Source of the DNA: Motacilla alba alba
Lineage: Eukaryota > Chordata > Aves > Passeriformes > Motacillidae
Assembly: GCF_015832195.1 (NCBI RefSeq)
Contig: NC_052017.1
Location: forward strand, 76,199,801-76,263,800
Reading direction: 5' to 3'
Length of the DNA stretch: 64,000 nt
In this document: piece after piece, positions 49,609-62,740 of the stretch
Position numbering within the stretch: the first letter of the stretch is position 1
Layout: each line of letters starts with the position of its first letter
The notes under the pieces: model-generated
The model's input: the letters and a program-made list of their open reading frames with translations, nothing else
What the model was told of the DNA's origin: nothing
Database searches by the model: none
Translations under genes and position numbers: made by a program

Positions 49609-52312
49609 ACTGAAACTACATTATCAAGTTGGGGATGTTTGAGGGGAATAAGTAGAATCATCGCAAAGTGAAATGGAATCACATCCAGAACTAATCAGAT
49701 TGAAACTTTTATCTATCTTAGCATGATTTTTAGGTGTATAATTATTATTAGGACATCAGAAAATGTCACAAGAATCCCTGGTGTGGTAAGCTTAGTGCTA
49801 GACATTCCAGGGCCCGCTTGATTTTTTTTCTGGAGCCCCTGAACCAATGCGTCTTTTGCACAGACAGCTGCCTCTTCCATGCAGAGGCTCCTTGGAGAAG
49901 TCCTATATAAAAGTGTCAAAAAAATAGTTATTTTAAATACTTGGTTAGTAGGAATTATTTCTGATAATCTAGCCTGGATACCTCACCAGCCAAGGTTTTG
50001 AAATATCACCTCTCTCCTCCTTTTGCATGAGTCAGGGGTACAGAGCTGTGAAAAAAAATATTCCTCCGCCATAAAGAATAATATTTTTATTGTCAATATT
50101 GTCATTATTATTGGAGAGGATTGTCCAGAATTGTTATTTTTCATGATCAGATTAGTCTGGAAAAAATCTTTTATTGCTTATTAAATACATCCTGGAAACT
50201 GACATTGAAGGCCAGCTGAGAAATCTTTTGTTAGATGCATTCATATACAGTAACTGTGCTTGCAGTGGATCAGGAGAAACTGGGAAAAATTCATATTTAT
50301 TAGAAAGAAATTTTCTGATTTAATATCAGGTAGAAATTTGTTCCTATTTCACAGGCCTTCAATGTTTCCTGGAACAAGTTTTAAGATCAAATGAAAGCTG
50401 AAAAATAATTATTTACATGAGAAGGAAAAGAATTTAAAAACTTTCAAAACAAAGCACAAGGTGCATGTAGTATAGGAGGTAAAGCTGTACAGACAGAGGT
50501 AGAGCAACAGCATTACTGCTGTAAGATATAAATGGAATTAATCAGAAACTAGGTGTACTAATCCCAACTGTGGGCTGTGAAACCACTTTCTGGATTGTTA
50601 TCATTATTAAATTATGCTTTCACAAGACTTCACTTGTCCTTGAGCATTTTCAAAATTTTGCAAGCAACTTTTCCCCTCACATGCTAATTTGAATAACAGC
50701 ATGATACTGAAAGGACCACTTCCAGAGAGGAAATGAATGGCAGGCAAACTCATGCTTTACTGAATGTGTCCTTGGTGTTTTCCTGCAGAGCTGTTATCAC
50801 AGCCATATCATATGCTTTAAAATGACTGCTGGAATCTTTCTTCTTTATATAAGAAATTCATGTAGAATTGTGGGAAATGTCTTAATTCCCCATTTCAAAA
50901 AAACCCACAAAATGGGAATGAAGTATACTAAAATACTTGTATATCTAAGCTGTCTTTCACAACTTCACTGAGATTGCATGTGTGCTGTATATATAAATAT
51001 TTGTACACCTGTCCTCACAGAACTAAATATGGATATTTTGGTGGGAAGGGGCAGGTTTTGTTTTTAAACTGAAAATACATTTTTTGCCTGCCCATGGAGA
51101 CTTTGGATTTGTTTAGGAAAGGCTGAAACTCAGATGATTCTGAAACAGAGGGCTCCTTTACTTTGAATTACTTACTCTAATGAAAATTCCACATTGGCTG
51201 TCCTAATTCTTAAACAAACAGCTTTAGTTTTGTATTTTTTCCTATTTGAAAACATACATATGTTTCTATAACTCTCTATTTGCTGCGGAGTTTTGCACCC
51301 AATCATCCTTCCAAAATTCTCCATATGTTTCAGCAAACAATTTAAATGCCAAAATCTTATGTTTAAATTTTCATATGTCCTTGATTTGACAATCTATCAG
51401 TGCATTCAGTGTGTATGTTGCAGGAAGTGGAATTGTAGGAACTGCAGTGGACATGGAGCATGCAAACAAAAGTGTTACAGGCTAGGATGCATACAAGAAC
51501 ATAGTGTAAAAAGGGAAAGTGAAGAGACATGGTGGAACTTTTTAAAATATAGAGGGATGCAAGATAGCCCAAGGAAAAGAGCTAGATCAGATAAGGATGT
51601 GATATTCTGGACTGAAGAGTGGGATTTCCTTCTTTGGAGTAAAGGTTCAATATAACAATCCACCTCCAGTTTACAAAATTTTAAAAACCCCAAAAAGTAA
51701 ATCTGCTCTGAAAAATCAGAAGTCTTCAGAAAGCTTCTCCCTTTGAACTCCTGTACCGAGTACTCTGCAGCTTGCCTGAGTGCTCACTGCTTCTGCCCTG
51801 ACCTTACACAGCTGACCCTTAGTAAGCATTTCATTAAATAATAACCATTTAATGTTTTGAGAACCATCTTAGCCTGCCATTCATGACCTGGTGTGAATTA
51901 AAACTTTGGAGAGTTGTACTTGGTATTGCCAAAGTACTATTTCAACTATGTGATGTCTGCAGATGCTGGAAGCTGAAGGAGCATCATTGGTTGGCTCAAT
52001 AGGCCTCATCTTCAGAACAGAATGCATTATCTCTGTTTGTTTTCACACAATTCTAATCTAAACTTGGATCTAAAGAGGAAACAGCTCTTCTCCTGTATAT
52101 AAACCAAAAGGACCTTTGTAATTAAGACCACAGGATATTTGTATGGATTTTTTTAAGTGCATCCATTTGATGATTATATATATAAAAATATTTAAAATAC
52201 ATAAAATTATTTTCTGATTTTATGTATTGTACAAAAAGTCAGGCATTAAGTAATGAAAGAAAATGTAGTTTTGATGCCAATCTCCTACCCATTATGAAAA
52301 GTCACAGAATGA

Positions 52313-52390
52313 AGTATTTTTAGTATATAAAGAATATGCAGTATATTATAACATTTAGTATATTTAGAATATGCAGTATTTTTAGTATAA
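52313..52390. repeat. Imperfect AT-rich direct repeats
   Basis: The block 'agtatttttagtata' occurs at 52313-52327 and 52375-52389. The block 'agaatatgcagtat' occurs at 52331-52344 and 52366-52379. They form a small scrambled duplication. Confidence 0.75.
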
Positions 52391-55300
52391 TTTCTTTTGG
52401 AATTAGTTGTGAGCCAGGTAGATGAAAAAGTTACTCCCAAGTAAAACTACTTCAGTGCTAGTGTTACTAATCTCTAAGGGAAATGATAAGTGACTGTTTT
52501 TTAGAATGCAGATTTTTTTTTTCTCTACAAGTTAATCAAGTCAGGAATTTATCCTTCTTAGGAAAGAAAAAATATACTTAATTGGCATTTACAGAGGAAC
52601 AGTTTTGATACAATCTTTCTTGTTTTACTCCTACTGTCAGTATTGTGATGTTGAATACTTATTCTATAGTTTGCTCCTCTCACACATATGTGAAATTCTC
52701 CAAGATGGGAATTTGTGTCTGAACAAAAATTTTATTTATATTAACAAAAGAGGTGGGAAGCAGGAGTCATTCCTGTTTTTACTCAGAGTTTTCTTCAGCA
52801 TGCCTTCAAAGAATGTGATATTTACTACGTTTCCAATGCTTTTCTGGGTTTTCTTTCGTTCTAAGAGCACAACATTGTTTGTGTCAGAAGGAACATATTT
52901 CCAGTTGATTATGTAATTTGAAAATTATATTTTGAGGGGGGAATAAAAAGTTGATCTCTTCTAAAAATAAGATTTTTATTTCTGCTCCCTACATAGTAGT
53001 CATCTTTGTAGCCCTGAATTCTTCTATTAGGACTATATAGCACCACTGAACATAGCAACCTGCTAGATTATTCCTTACATGGAATACACAGGATTTTAGC
53101 AATATGAGTAATATTTACTCACTTTAGGATGACTAAGTGAAAACTTGTATTCAGTGGGTGTTCGAAATATCAAGCAATATGTTTTTATTATTTTCATTTT
53201 TTTCCTGAAAAAGAATAAATATTTTTGGACCTCACACCATTAGGTTAGGAAAAAAAAAGACACTGGAACATCAGAATCATAGCCCTGGATCTTCTGCTGG
53301 GACATATGGGCACTTCCTCCTGAGGCATTTAAATGTAAAGAAAACAGTCTGCTATGGAAAATGTATTAGTGAATAAACTATACATCCAAAGAAGACTATA
53401 TGTGCTCTGTATTGCCACTCTCTTGTACTGCTAGCAAGAATGTGAAGTAATTGAATGTGTAGTAAAAAATTTATAGTGAACATCTATTAATGGTCATTTT
53501 AACAGCCTCCCAGAATGAACTATTTTTATATTACTTTCCCTGTCATTTTACACATATTATTTTAAAGAATCACTGGTACTTAACAGTTTATTGGCAGCCA
53601 ATAGCTTTAGGGATTGTAATCTTATTCTGCCTAAGCAGTTTTTGAGAAGGGAGAAGTTGTAGAGCATCTCTGAAAAGAGAAATCATCAAAATGTTCATGA
53701 TAAATTACATCTATATTGATGTACCAGTATACCCATAAAAAACACTACTGAGAGAAATATACTGCCCTGAAATGTGAATAGTATGGTTCTTGCTTTTAAT
53801 ATAGTTTGAACACTGGTCCTGGAGAAGGATCAAATTTTATCAGATTTCTTTTCATCCCTTACTTTAGTAAGTGATAGCTCTGAACAAAACACCATTCTTT
53901 TCATGTACAGAAAGAGAAAATTTGTCCTACCTATTGGAATTAGATAATAGTGAACATAGCATAGTTCTTTCTTAATCAGAAACATCAGATTTTATGTTAA
54001 AAGTAACATGCAGATTATATTGCTGTTCATTTTAGTAAATCAATAAGCCTCTGACTTGCTTTGTTGAAATGCTTTCTGTTAAACACTGTCAAAGGGTAAC
54101 TGGAAGAAAGTAGATCTCAACTAGATTTTTCTTCTGTTAAATTCAAGACAATTCCATGGTCCAGATATATCTGTCCTACAGAAAAAGGAAAAGAAGTTCA
54201 AGCATGAAACATATGTGACTTTACAATAGACAACAAAGAATCTAAGGTTTTTTCAGTGAGGAAAGTAGAACTTTGAAGAGAAGGTATTATTTAATTTTAA
54301 AATATCCATTTATCTAAAGCTATGTAAGATAAATTCTTCTGCACACTTTCCACGTTTTTTAACATATTGGACAATGTTAATGTAAATGTTATTTCTTTTA
54401 CTAAAGCAATACTAGAATCCCAAATGTTACACGTTTTTACATCATGATGTCATCTGTGGATACTTCTTGTACATCCCATTACATAAAAATATACTACAGC
54501 TGTTTTTAAAAACATATATTTCATGGATTAAACACACAACAAATTATGTATATTCCAAATTTAACTGTGAGTCTCTAGACATTTGGATGGCTTGGTCTCT
54601 TTGGTTGCTATTTCAAAAGTCTAGCATATTTTCTTATTCTCATTGTTATACTGTGTGTTGTCAGTCATAATGAAGAATTGTGTTGTCCATGAAAAGATGG
54701 AAATTGTCCGTACTGTGCTGAAAAATTTCATGCAGAACTTGCAAGTATATTGTCAGGTGCAAAATGCAGCAAAACATTACACATTACACCAGGCCTCTAC
54801 ATGAGTGCTGTTTTGAAATACCAGTCAGGCATTAACTGTAATATAAAACTGTTTTAAAACATTTTCATAACTTGTGTTTTACTAGTCTGGAAGTTGTACT
54901 GAAGTAAATGGAAAAATGAGGGGTTTGTTACGTCTTAAAATCAAAAACTTGCATTAGTGGCAGTTCAAGTTTTTATGGACTGCAGAGGGTCGTGGTAAAT
55001 CTAGAAAGACAAAAGAAGCAGTAACACTTGGGAAAAATGTGCTAATAGGTAAGAATTACCTGATTAAAAAACCTTGACTTCAGAAATTGTATTTATTTTT
55101 GGGAAAGCTTGTGTGAAAGTAGGGAAATACACAGAAAAGGTTCTTAAATTTCCCCAGTTTACATACATATGGGATCCAAAAAGTTTTTGTAACAGCCCAC
55201 AAAAAGCATGGTAAAGTTAAGGAAAGTTGTTTACATCCCCAGTCACTGGCAGTGATATGTTTCTATTTTTTTATTCCTACTTGTGAAAGTATAGTCATCT

Positions 55301-55614
55301 TTGTAACAGTCAGGATCGCTTTGTCACTTTGTTATTGCAATCATTAGATGACATATCTGTGGAGAAGGCTGGTGGTAAGCTTCTGCTCTGATCATGAGCC
55401 CTATGACTTACACAACAAAGATGATCAAAGTAGCAGAGCTGGGATTTTTCATTATCAATGGATTTTGAGGCACAGGTGATCTTTCAAATTTGTGGAAATA
55501 TTCCCTCAACATGATGTTGGGGATCTTTTATTACTGTGTCATGTAGTACTTTTTGTTTCCAGCAAACAGGAAGAGTTCAATGTTAGAGGAAGAAGGAAAG
55601 TGTCTGTGAAGAGC

Positions 55615-55644
55615 AAAAAAAAAAAAAAAAACCAAAAAAAAAAA
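55615..55644. repeat. Poly-A tract (A17-CC-A11)
   Basis: Two A runs are separated by CC. It is the same A-with-spaced-C character as the other tracts in the window. Confidence 0.88.
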
Positions 55645-58600
55645 CCCACCAAACTTTCTTCTAAGGGAGATGTAGAAATGTAGAAGAAGGGTGATCAGAT
55701 GTGAGAGTTGTAATGGAAACTCTGTACAGAAGCAGTTTATTCACAAATATAAATTTCACCCAACAGGAAAAAGAACTGTAGACCACATGAAAGAGATGAA
55801 AGAAATGAAATAACATTATAACATTTCAGATGCAAAACCAGAACATGATTTTAAGGATTTAATACTGCAGAAGCAGTGCATCAATACCCCAATAAATTAA
55901 TATTCTGATATTCAATGTTATGACACTACTTCCTAATGTTTCAACAATATATAACAAAGAAGTCTTAACAAATAAAGTGACCAAAAGAAAAAAAAATAAT
56001 CTCAATAATAAAAACATGTATGTATTTTACCTGGAAAATGCATCATTATGCTTTGATAGGGAGTTAACAAAAATATGGAGATTAAATCCTTCTTAAACAA
56101 TGATATATGCCGTCCTTGATGACACATGGTAGTGCATTCTTTTCAGTTTCTTCAGAATGAAATAACTTTTTCACCTGAAATAGAAGCCATTGGACAGTAG
56201 CTAGCCTGTTTTCTTTACACAATCTTAAAAATTTCTCAGCAAATTAGCTTCAAAGACATCAAACTCAAAAATGTGTGAACGTTTTGTGGAAGAATGGGAT
56301 AAAAGGAAGATGGTAAATTAATTATCTCTCCTTGATCTTTTCCACATAATATTTTTTTCCTAATCAAACTCTGTAATTGAGTAAGTAATCAGGTCCCTGG
56401 CAAAAAATAATTCCTCTAGCTGATTTTACATGGTTCACAAATACTACATCAGAAAATCACACATTTATTTTTTCTGTTCACAGTATTTCTTAGGAAGAGC
56501 CAAGTAAAAAGAAGTAATTTAGAACATCACATGAGTACACAGCAGAGTTGTTTTCCCAGAGCTTAAAAATTAATGTGCTGTCTTCAGATCTTTCATAGAG
56601 TAAACAGTATTAGCTGTAGCACTGTCAAACAAACAAGCAAACAAATAAATGGAACTTTCAAAAAGAGTTTGAGTACAATTACACTTACACCTATGTGCTT
56701 CAGGGAGCTATTTCTATCACTCTCAATATCAGGAGAAGCTCTATGCACAGAGAGCACACATAGTACAAAATTCATTGATCAGGGTTTTAGAGAACTAATA
56801 GCTTTTTCACATATTGAAAAATCCTAAATAATCCTTAGGTTGGCATTCCTGTTCAGTAAAAGATATATATATTTCTTTTTGGAAGACCCTATTACAAGGT
56901 ATGTTTTTTTCCCTTTTTGCCTTCTGTACTGGAAATGGAAAGAAAAAGAAGAGTTTGATTTTCTCTTTTTACACGTGCTAAAAAAAAAAAAAAAAGTACA
57001 ATGAGAGTAGCTTGACCAAAGAAGCACCAGAAATGAAGGTCAAAATCACCTACAGTAAGTCTGCAGAAACAGTGTGTGGAGACACACTGCTTTTACACAT
57101 GCTTTTACTCCATTATTGTCACAAATGTACAATGTTTTTCAGTGAAGAATAGCTTTTCATTGCATCAGTGACGTTCCAAGCCCTGGACTCTTGCATCTCT
57201 TGGGGCTTTTCAGGTTGGTTTTTTTTTTAATGTACTTACTGTTTTCTTGACCTTGACCTCTTCAATGTCTTAAGCAAACATCCTTTCATGTGAAAGCACA
57301 CTGACTTGAGCAGGTAATGCAAGTTATGATATTGGTACCCAGGGCTGCTTTTGGCATCTTTGAGGTTTAATGCATCTGTGGTTGTGTAGCTGAATGCTGA
57401 AGCATTTACAAAGAGCTTCAGTGGTCTGAGTGAGTGAGAGGTTTGCAGGACCTGTGCCCAAGAGTACTTCCATGAACTGAAAAGCTTCTATTTCCCATTA
57501 CTGCTTGTGGCCCTCTGTAGGAGTGGTGAGATTTTTAGAAGTGCTTTATGCTGGCATATCATCACCTTACTTTGATTTAGTAACACAAACAGAAGCAAAA
57601 CATTCTTCTTACAATGATGATGATGTCTGGTCAAGGCTTATTTGAGTAGCAATGTATCATCAAGGCACTTGGATTCAAACTGTCAAATGTATGATCCTCC
57701 TGAATGGATCTAGGAATCTAAGTTCTCACCATGATTACAGATTTATTGATTTTAAAGTGAGATTTAGTGACATTAATTGTGAAGAAGGACTGAAAACTGA
57801 AGACCAAATATGATTTTTTTTCTTATTTCTTAGTAATTTGCTTCTGTTCAAGTCTGTGTAACTTAAAAATCTCTAAAACCCATATACTATGCAAATCCTA
57901 GTTCCTGGAAAAAATAAAATAGACTCTATGCCCATCACAGCATTTGCCTAAGTAAAAGATGTCTGAAATGAAAGCTTACTGCTGTGAAGAGAGCTCAGAT
58001 AAAAACTTCACCAGAGTGTAATTATTTTTCTTCCATACGGAAGATGCATAGTATGGACACATAGTACACTAAAAGAACAATTTGGGATTCGATTTTTCTT
58101 AAAAATATATAGTGCTCTTTGAAAAAAAAATGACAGGTTTTTATATATGAAAATTTTTTGTGTTGTTTTAGAATTACTTTTCTTTATTTTTCCTTTTTCT
58201 TTTTCATTCCCTGGAGTTCTTTTGTTTAGAGAGAAAATAGAAGCTAATGTTGACCACTTGTGGCTGCTTTAGTACGCCTGATGTTGTTTCAGATGTGATT
58301 GCTTATGCACCTGCATACTTCTGCCATTGCAGCCTCCCTAATGGCTGCAGCAAAGGAGCATACTTCAGAGAAGCTGAAACATCTTGCAAGAACAGATGTT
58401 CATGTGCTATAGTGTTATATTGTGAAGTTAATATTGTTTCAGTTGTGTTTTTCCTGGATGATTGCAATCGAATTATTTTTCTTCTATCTCAGAAAACTCA
58501 TTCAGCAGATGGGGGAAATTGCAGTTTTCTATTTTCTTCCTCTGTTTGACAAGGGTTTGGAATAACTTTTTTGTCAATTTGTGGACACTGCTACGGATAG

Positions 58601-61600
58601 TACACTTATCTCCTTGGCTAATGATTCCCTCTGAAAATTCCATCAAAATGTGTGACATTGCCCAGAGCAGTGTCTTTCATTAAAATATATATTACAGCTC
58701 AGACCAAGGGAAGCAAGTCAGCAGCAAATCTGACAATGTTTTTACTGCATAGACACGATGAACATTTCAGTAGTATCAGCTAGACTCTGCTTTTGTAGCA
58801 TGCACCATCAAGAAAAATTTTAAATGCAGTTTTTACTACTAATAAGTTACTGTAACATTTATTTTAAATTAAATGTTTTGTCTATATAAACATCAAAAAA
58901 AGTCAGTATGATTGTAGTTCTTATTCGAGGGAAGATTAAAATATTTTTGCTCAGTGTGTTAGTGCTCTGCCATTAATTCTTTATATATCTCTCTATATTT
59001 TGATGTTTTTAGTGAGGCAATAAACCATTCTGTGTAACAAAAGAAAAGTAACTTAATACAATTCTCTATGTTTTGCTAAAGCTCATACCTCATGTTGAGC
59101 TAATTTTGTCATTCCTCTGGGCTGGGCGCTCATTGGTAAATGTTACTGCAGTATTACTGCAGCAGTGTTGTGCTGGGTCCCTCTTGTCAAGTTAAACCAT
59201 TGACAGTGACAATAAAATGAATGAGGGAAAATTCTGCTGCTTTCCTTGAAAGAATGTGGTGCTCTCTGAACAGAACACAATATTTATCCAAGACATAATG
59301 GTAGTGTCACTACCATAACTCAGGCTTTGCTTTTGGAATCCTGTACAAATTATTTTTATTTTTTATTATTTTTTCAACGATATTTTTTAATTATCTGCAG
59401 TTATTTCAAAATACATTAAGTGTTTATGTACATAACCACTTCTACTCTGATCAAATTCATTAGATTAGTGCAACAGTTCTTGATTTTTTTCAAATCAGCC
59501 TTGGATTTGAATTTAGTTCATATAAGGCAAACTCTTCTTAATATTTTTTGTTTCCCAAACAAGATATATCCAGATCATATATCAGGAATTTATTGATAGT
59601 CCAAGTAAAAATACTGCAAAAGTCATAAGCAGTCCACTTAAAATGCCACTCACACTACACTCTAAGAATGAAGATTTTTCAACTAAAGCAAACAGCAGCA
59701 AGCAGTCATGCAGTTAAATCACTAACAGACAACTCTTCTGCTTTACAATTGCCCCTCTTATCCAGGCTTTTTTGTCTTCTGGTCATGCATGGTTTCCTGG
59801 TTGCAGCTTGTTTTCCTGAGGCAAGTGCAGGGAAGCATGGTGATCACTGTGAGTTGTTAACATTCTGCATTCTCAGGAGTAGTAGGATGTTGGCTTTCTT
59901 CTCAATTTTTAGATTGAGTTTTTGTTTTGTAGAACCTATTGGTGTGTTTTTTTCCCATTGGGAGTCTTTCCTATTGTCCAGCAGTTTTTGCCTATGTTGG
60001 TCAGCTGCTTAACAAGTAGGTATGTTTAAATATTTGGATGTATGAAGTGGCTAAGCATCAGCTAATACAATGTAGATGTATGAAGTTGATTTGTAGTGAA
60101 TAAGGCCAGTGACTAAGATGATTTTTGGGGTTGTGATTAGGCTTTAGCCACTTGATCATTTTTCATTTACAAGCAGTAATGGCACTTTACTAGGTGGGTA
60201 ATTAGCCTTCAATCTGTGAATTCATTTTACAGCAGTTAATATGATAGTGCATCAAAAAAAGTATTTAAAGATTCATAGTATCAAAACAATATAAGAATAT
60301 TAACTGAAATATTTGCATCTATCTGCAAATCATGCCTTTGATTAATATAGCCCTTCTGCAGTTTCTGCAGAAATTCTAAAAGAAAATGAGCTTTTAAATG
60401 GACTGATGGAAGAAAAATGTTGAAGTCTTAGCAAAACAGGGACACCTTGGTTACTGTTCTGCAAAATCAGTCATACAGTGCTGATATGGGATAGTTAAAG
60501 ACTGAGGAGCCATCATAAATCTTCCTGGATTCAACTTGCTATTAAATATGTCAGGAAGTGTAGGCCACTGGGTTGACAAAGGGGATATTCCAGATATGTC
60601 CATTTGCTATCATTTTCTTCTTTCCCTAAAAAAGTCAGAGAAATAAAGACAGGAATAATGACCAAAGCGGATTAAACTTGAATACTTTCTGACAGCTTCT
60701 GGTTGTGGACGGATTCAGAATATTAAACAGATATATTCTTGTTGGAAGCATAATCAAACCAGTGCTAATGTTTGCAGAAGCCAACCCATCACTTAGAACA
60801 GAGTCCACGTTTCCATAGGGAATTCAGAATTCTGCACTGACTGCAGTTTGGAGAATTGGAGACATTGCTGTCAGAGATCAGCAGTGAGGAAGCTCCCTGG
60901 GACTTAGACACTGAAGACTCCCCCAGTAGTTCATGACTAGGCCACACCCTTTCTAGGGATCTGGTTTGAGAAGAATTCCCCAGGTCACATGAGTTAAGTC
61001 TGCACAAAGCATGGGTTGGCTTGCATTTGCATTGCTTAGTGACATTGTCCTCTGTGCAAATTAATCTGAAAGAGAAATAGCTATACCAGGTCCAAACAGA
61101 GAGAAAAGCCACTATTGTTCAGCTAGATTTTGCCCCCTCAATGTCTTTTAGAAACTATTATGGGCAACACTGCAGAAATGCACTCTCCCAAACCATGTAT
61201 TTGTAACCTAAGAGGTGAATCACATTTATTCTACTTGGAAATATTTTTGTGGAGTAAACCTCTTGTTGAACAGATGATTTCAGAACACAGAGAGAAAAGA
61301 GAGAAGTGCACCATGCTCAGGGACATAAATCTCTAGTTAATCTAGTAAACATTGTCTGAAGTAAGGATTCCCAGGGGCTGTCTCAGCAAAACACATATTG
61401 CAAATAAGCATTTGAGAGAAGTCTTTATATTTTTCCACTTGGACCAATTTGTACTAAGATGGAAGAATTAAAGAAGACAAACAGTTCTTTAATCTTTACT
61501 TTGCAGGAAAACTGAAATATAAACAACTGACAAAGAAAATGCCATTTTGCTATGCAAAATCCTCCTCTGTGAGTTGAAAATTCAGCATTAGAAGTTAAAA

Positions 61601-62721
61601 GCCATAAATCAAAGTGTTATATTTCAAACAATATAAGACATATCTGGAAGTAAGGAAGCAGAAACTTCCTTTAGCTTTTACTTCTTTTCAGTCATTGCCT
61701 TACAACTGCAGTTAAAAATACCTAGTGGTAAATGGAAGGCTTTCAGTGATTATTAATATGCAGATAGTTTTCTTCTGATGATACTCTTGCCTCTATTTTC
61801 CAGTTGAAGCTTATTGAGTAACACAATGTTTAGCAGTAATAACATATAATTTGTTGACCATGGAAGCAGCTGAGTATCTTTTGTGTTTCCTAATTTTTCT
61901 TTTAGATGTAGAAGCCCTCTGACTCAAAATAAATCCATATTTTCTTCACTGATCACAAGTACAAACAATTATTTATTCACAATAAAAAAATAGCTCATGT
62001 TATTAATTTTCGAAATGGTCCATGCATTTTGTACCATCATAACTAATTAGTGAATGTGTCTTTCTGCAGTATGGTATTGGAATAGCATGCCTACGTTGAT
62101 ATTTGGTGTTTTGGAGAACCTTACTTTTTATATTCTACAACAATTCCTTATTCTGCGTATTTCTAACGTAGCAATTTTTTAATTGATTCATGTGTTCATA
62201 ATGCCAGTTATAGATGTGGTGATTTTTTCTGGGATCTCTATTTGCTATACCTGAATTTACTTTTAGATATATGCCTGTAAAGGTAAAAGGAAAGAAGTAC
62301 AATGGAAAACCTTTCGATTTTTTTCAGTTTGGATTAGTTTTGAGTTCCTTATAAACTCACCAAATTTGTCATTTTATTGTTGGCATTTGCAAACACTAGC
62401 ATTGAGAACTCATTTTATCCCAAACTGATCCTACAATTCTAATAGTTTTTTGAGAAATTAAAGTATCAGTAAACCTATTCTAGAATACCAGAGTACCCAC
62501 TACTCTTGTTTTTAGAAAAAAATCACTTCAAATAACATTTTGACTGCAGGAAGGTTGGATTCTTGGTGTTTTATATAGAGTGAATTATTCCTTTGTTAAT
62601 ACAGTGTTATTCTAAGGATAGGAAGCAATTAATTTGCAAATGATTACTGTAAATGAAATGTGTAAGACTGTTCTGCTGCCCTATAAAAGTATGCCAAACA
62701 AACACACCCTTTTTCTACTTC

Positions 62722-62740
62722 TTTTTTTTTTTTTTTTTTT
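62722..62740. repeat. 19-base poly-T run
   Basis: An uninterrupted T run is followed by GATTAAG and an A-rich stretch, so the region is partly self-complementary. Confidence 0.9.

Noticed and set aside
51293..51655. 120-codon frame with a Cys-rich stretch (CIQCVCCRKWNCRNC...)
   Set aside because: The Cys spacing does not fit an EGF, zinc-finger or knottin pattern I can name. There are no splice or promoter signals, and it lies within an intron of the other gene. Probably chance.
58247..58549. 100-codon Cys-rich frame
   Set aside because: No recognisable domain, and the C-terminus is Phe/Leu/Ser-rich filler typical of T-rich DNA.
60789..61112. 107-codon minus-strand frame with several Cys
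   Set aside because: No signal peptide or domain pattern, and no splice context. Probably chance.
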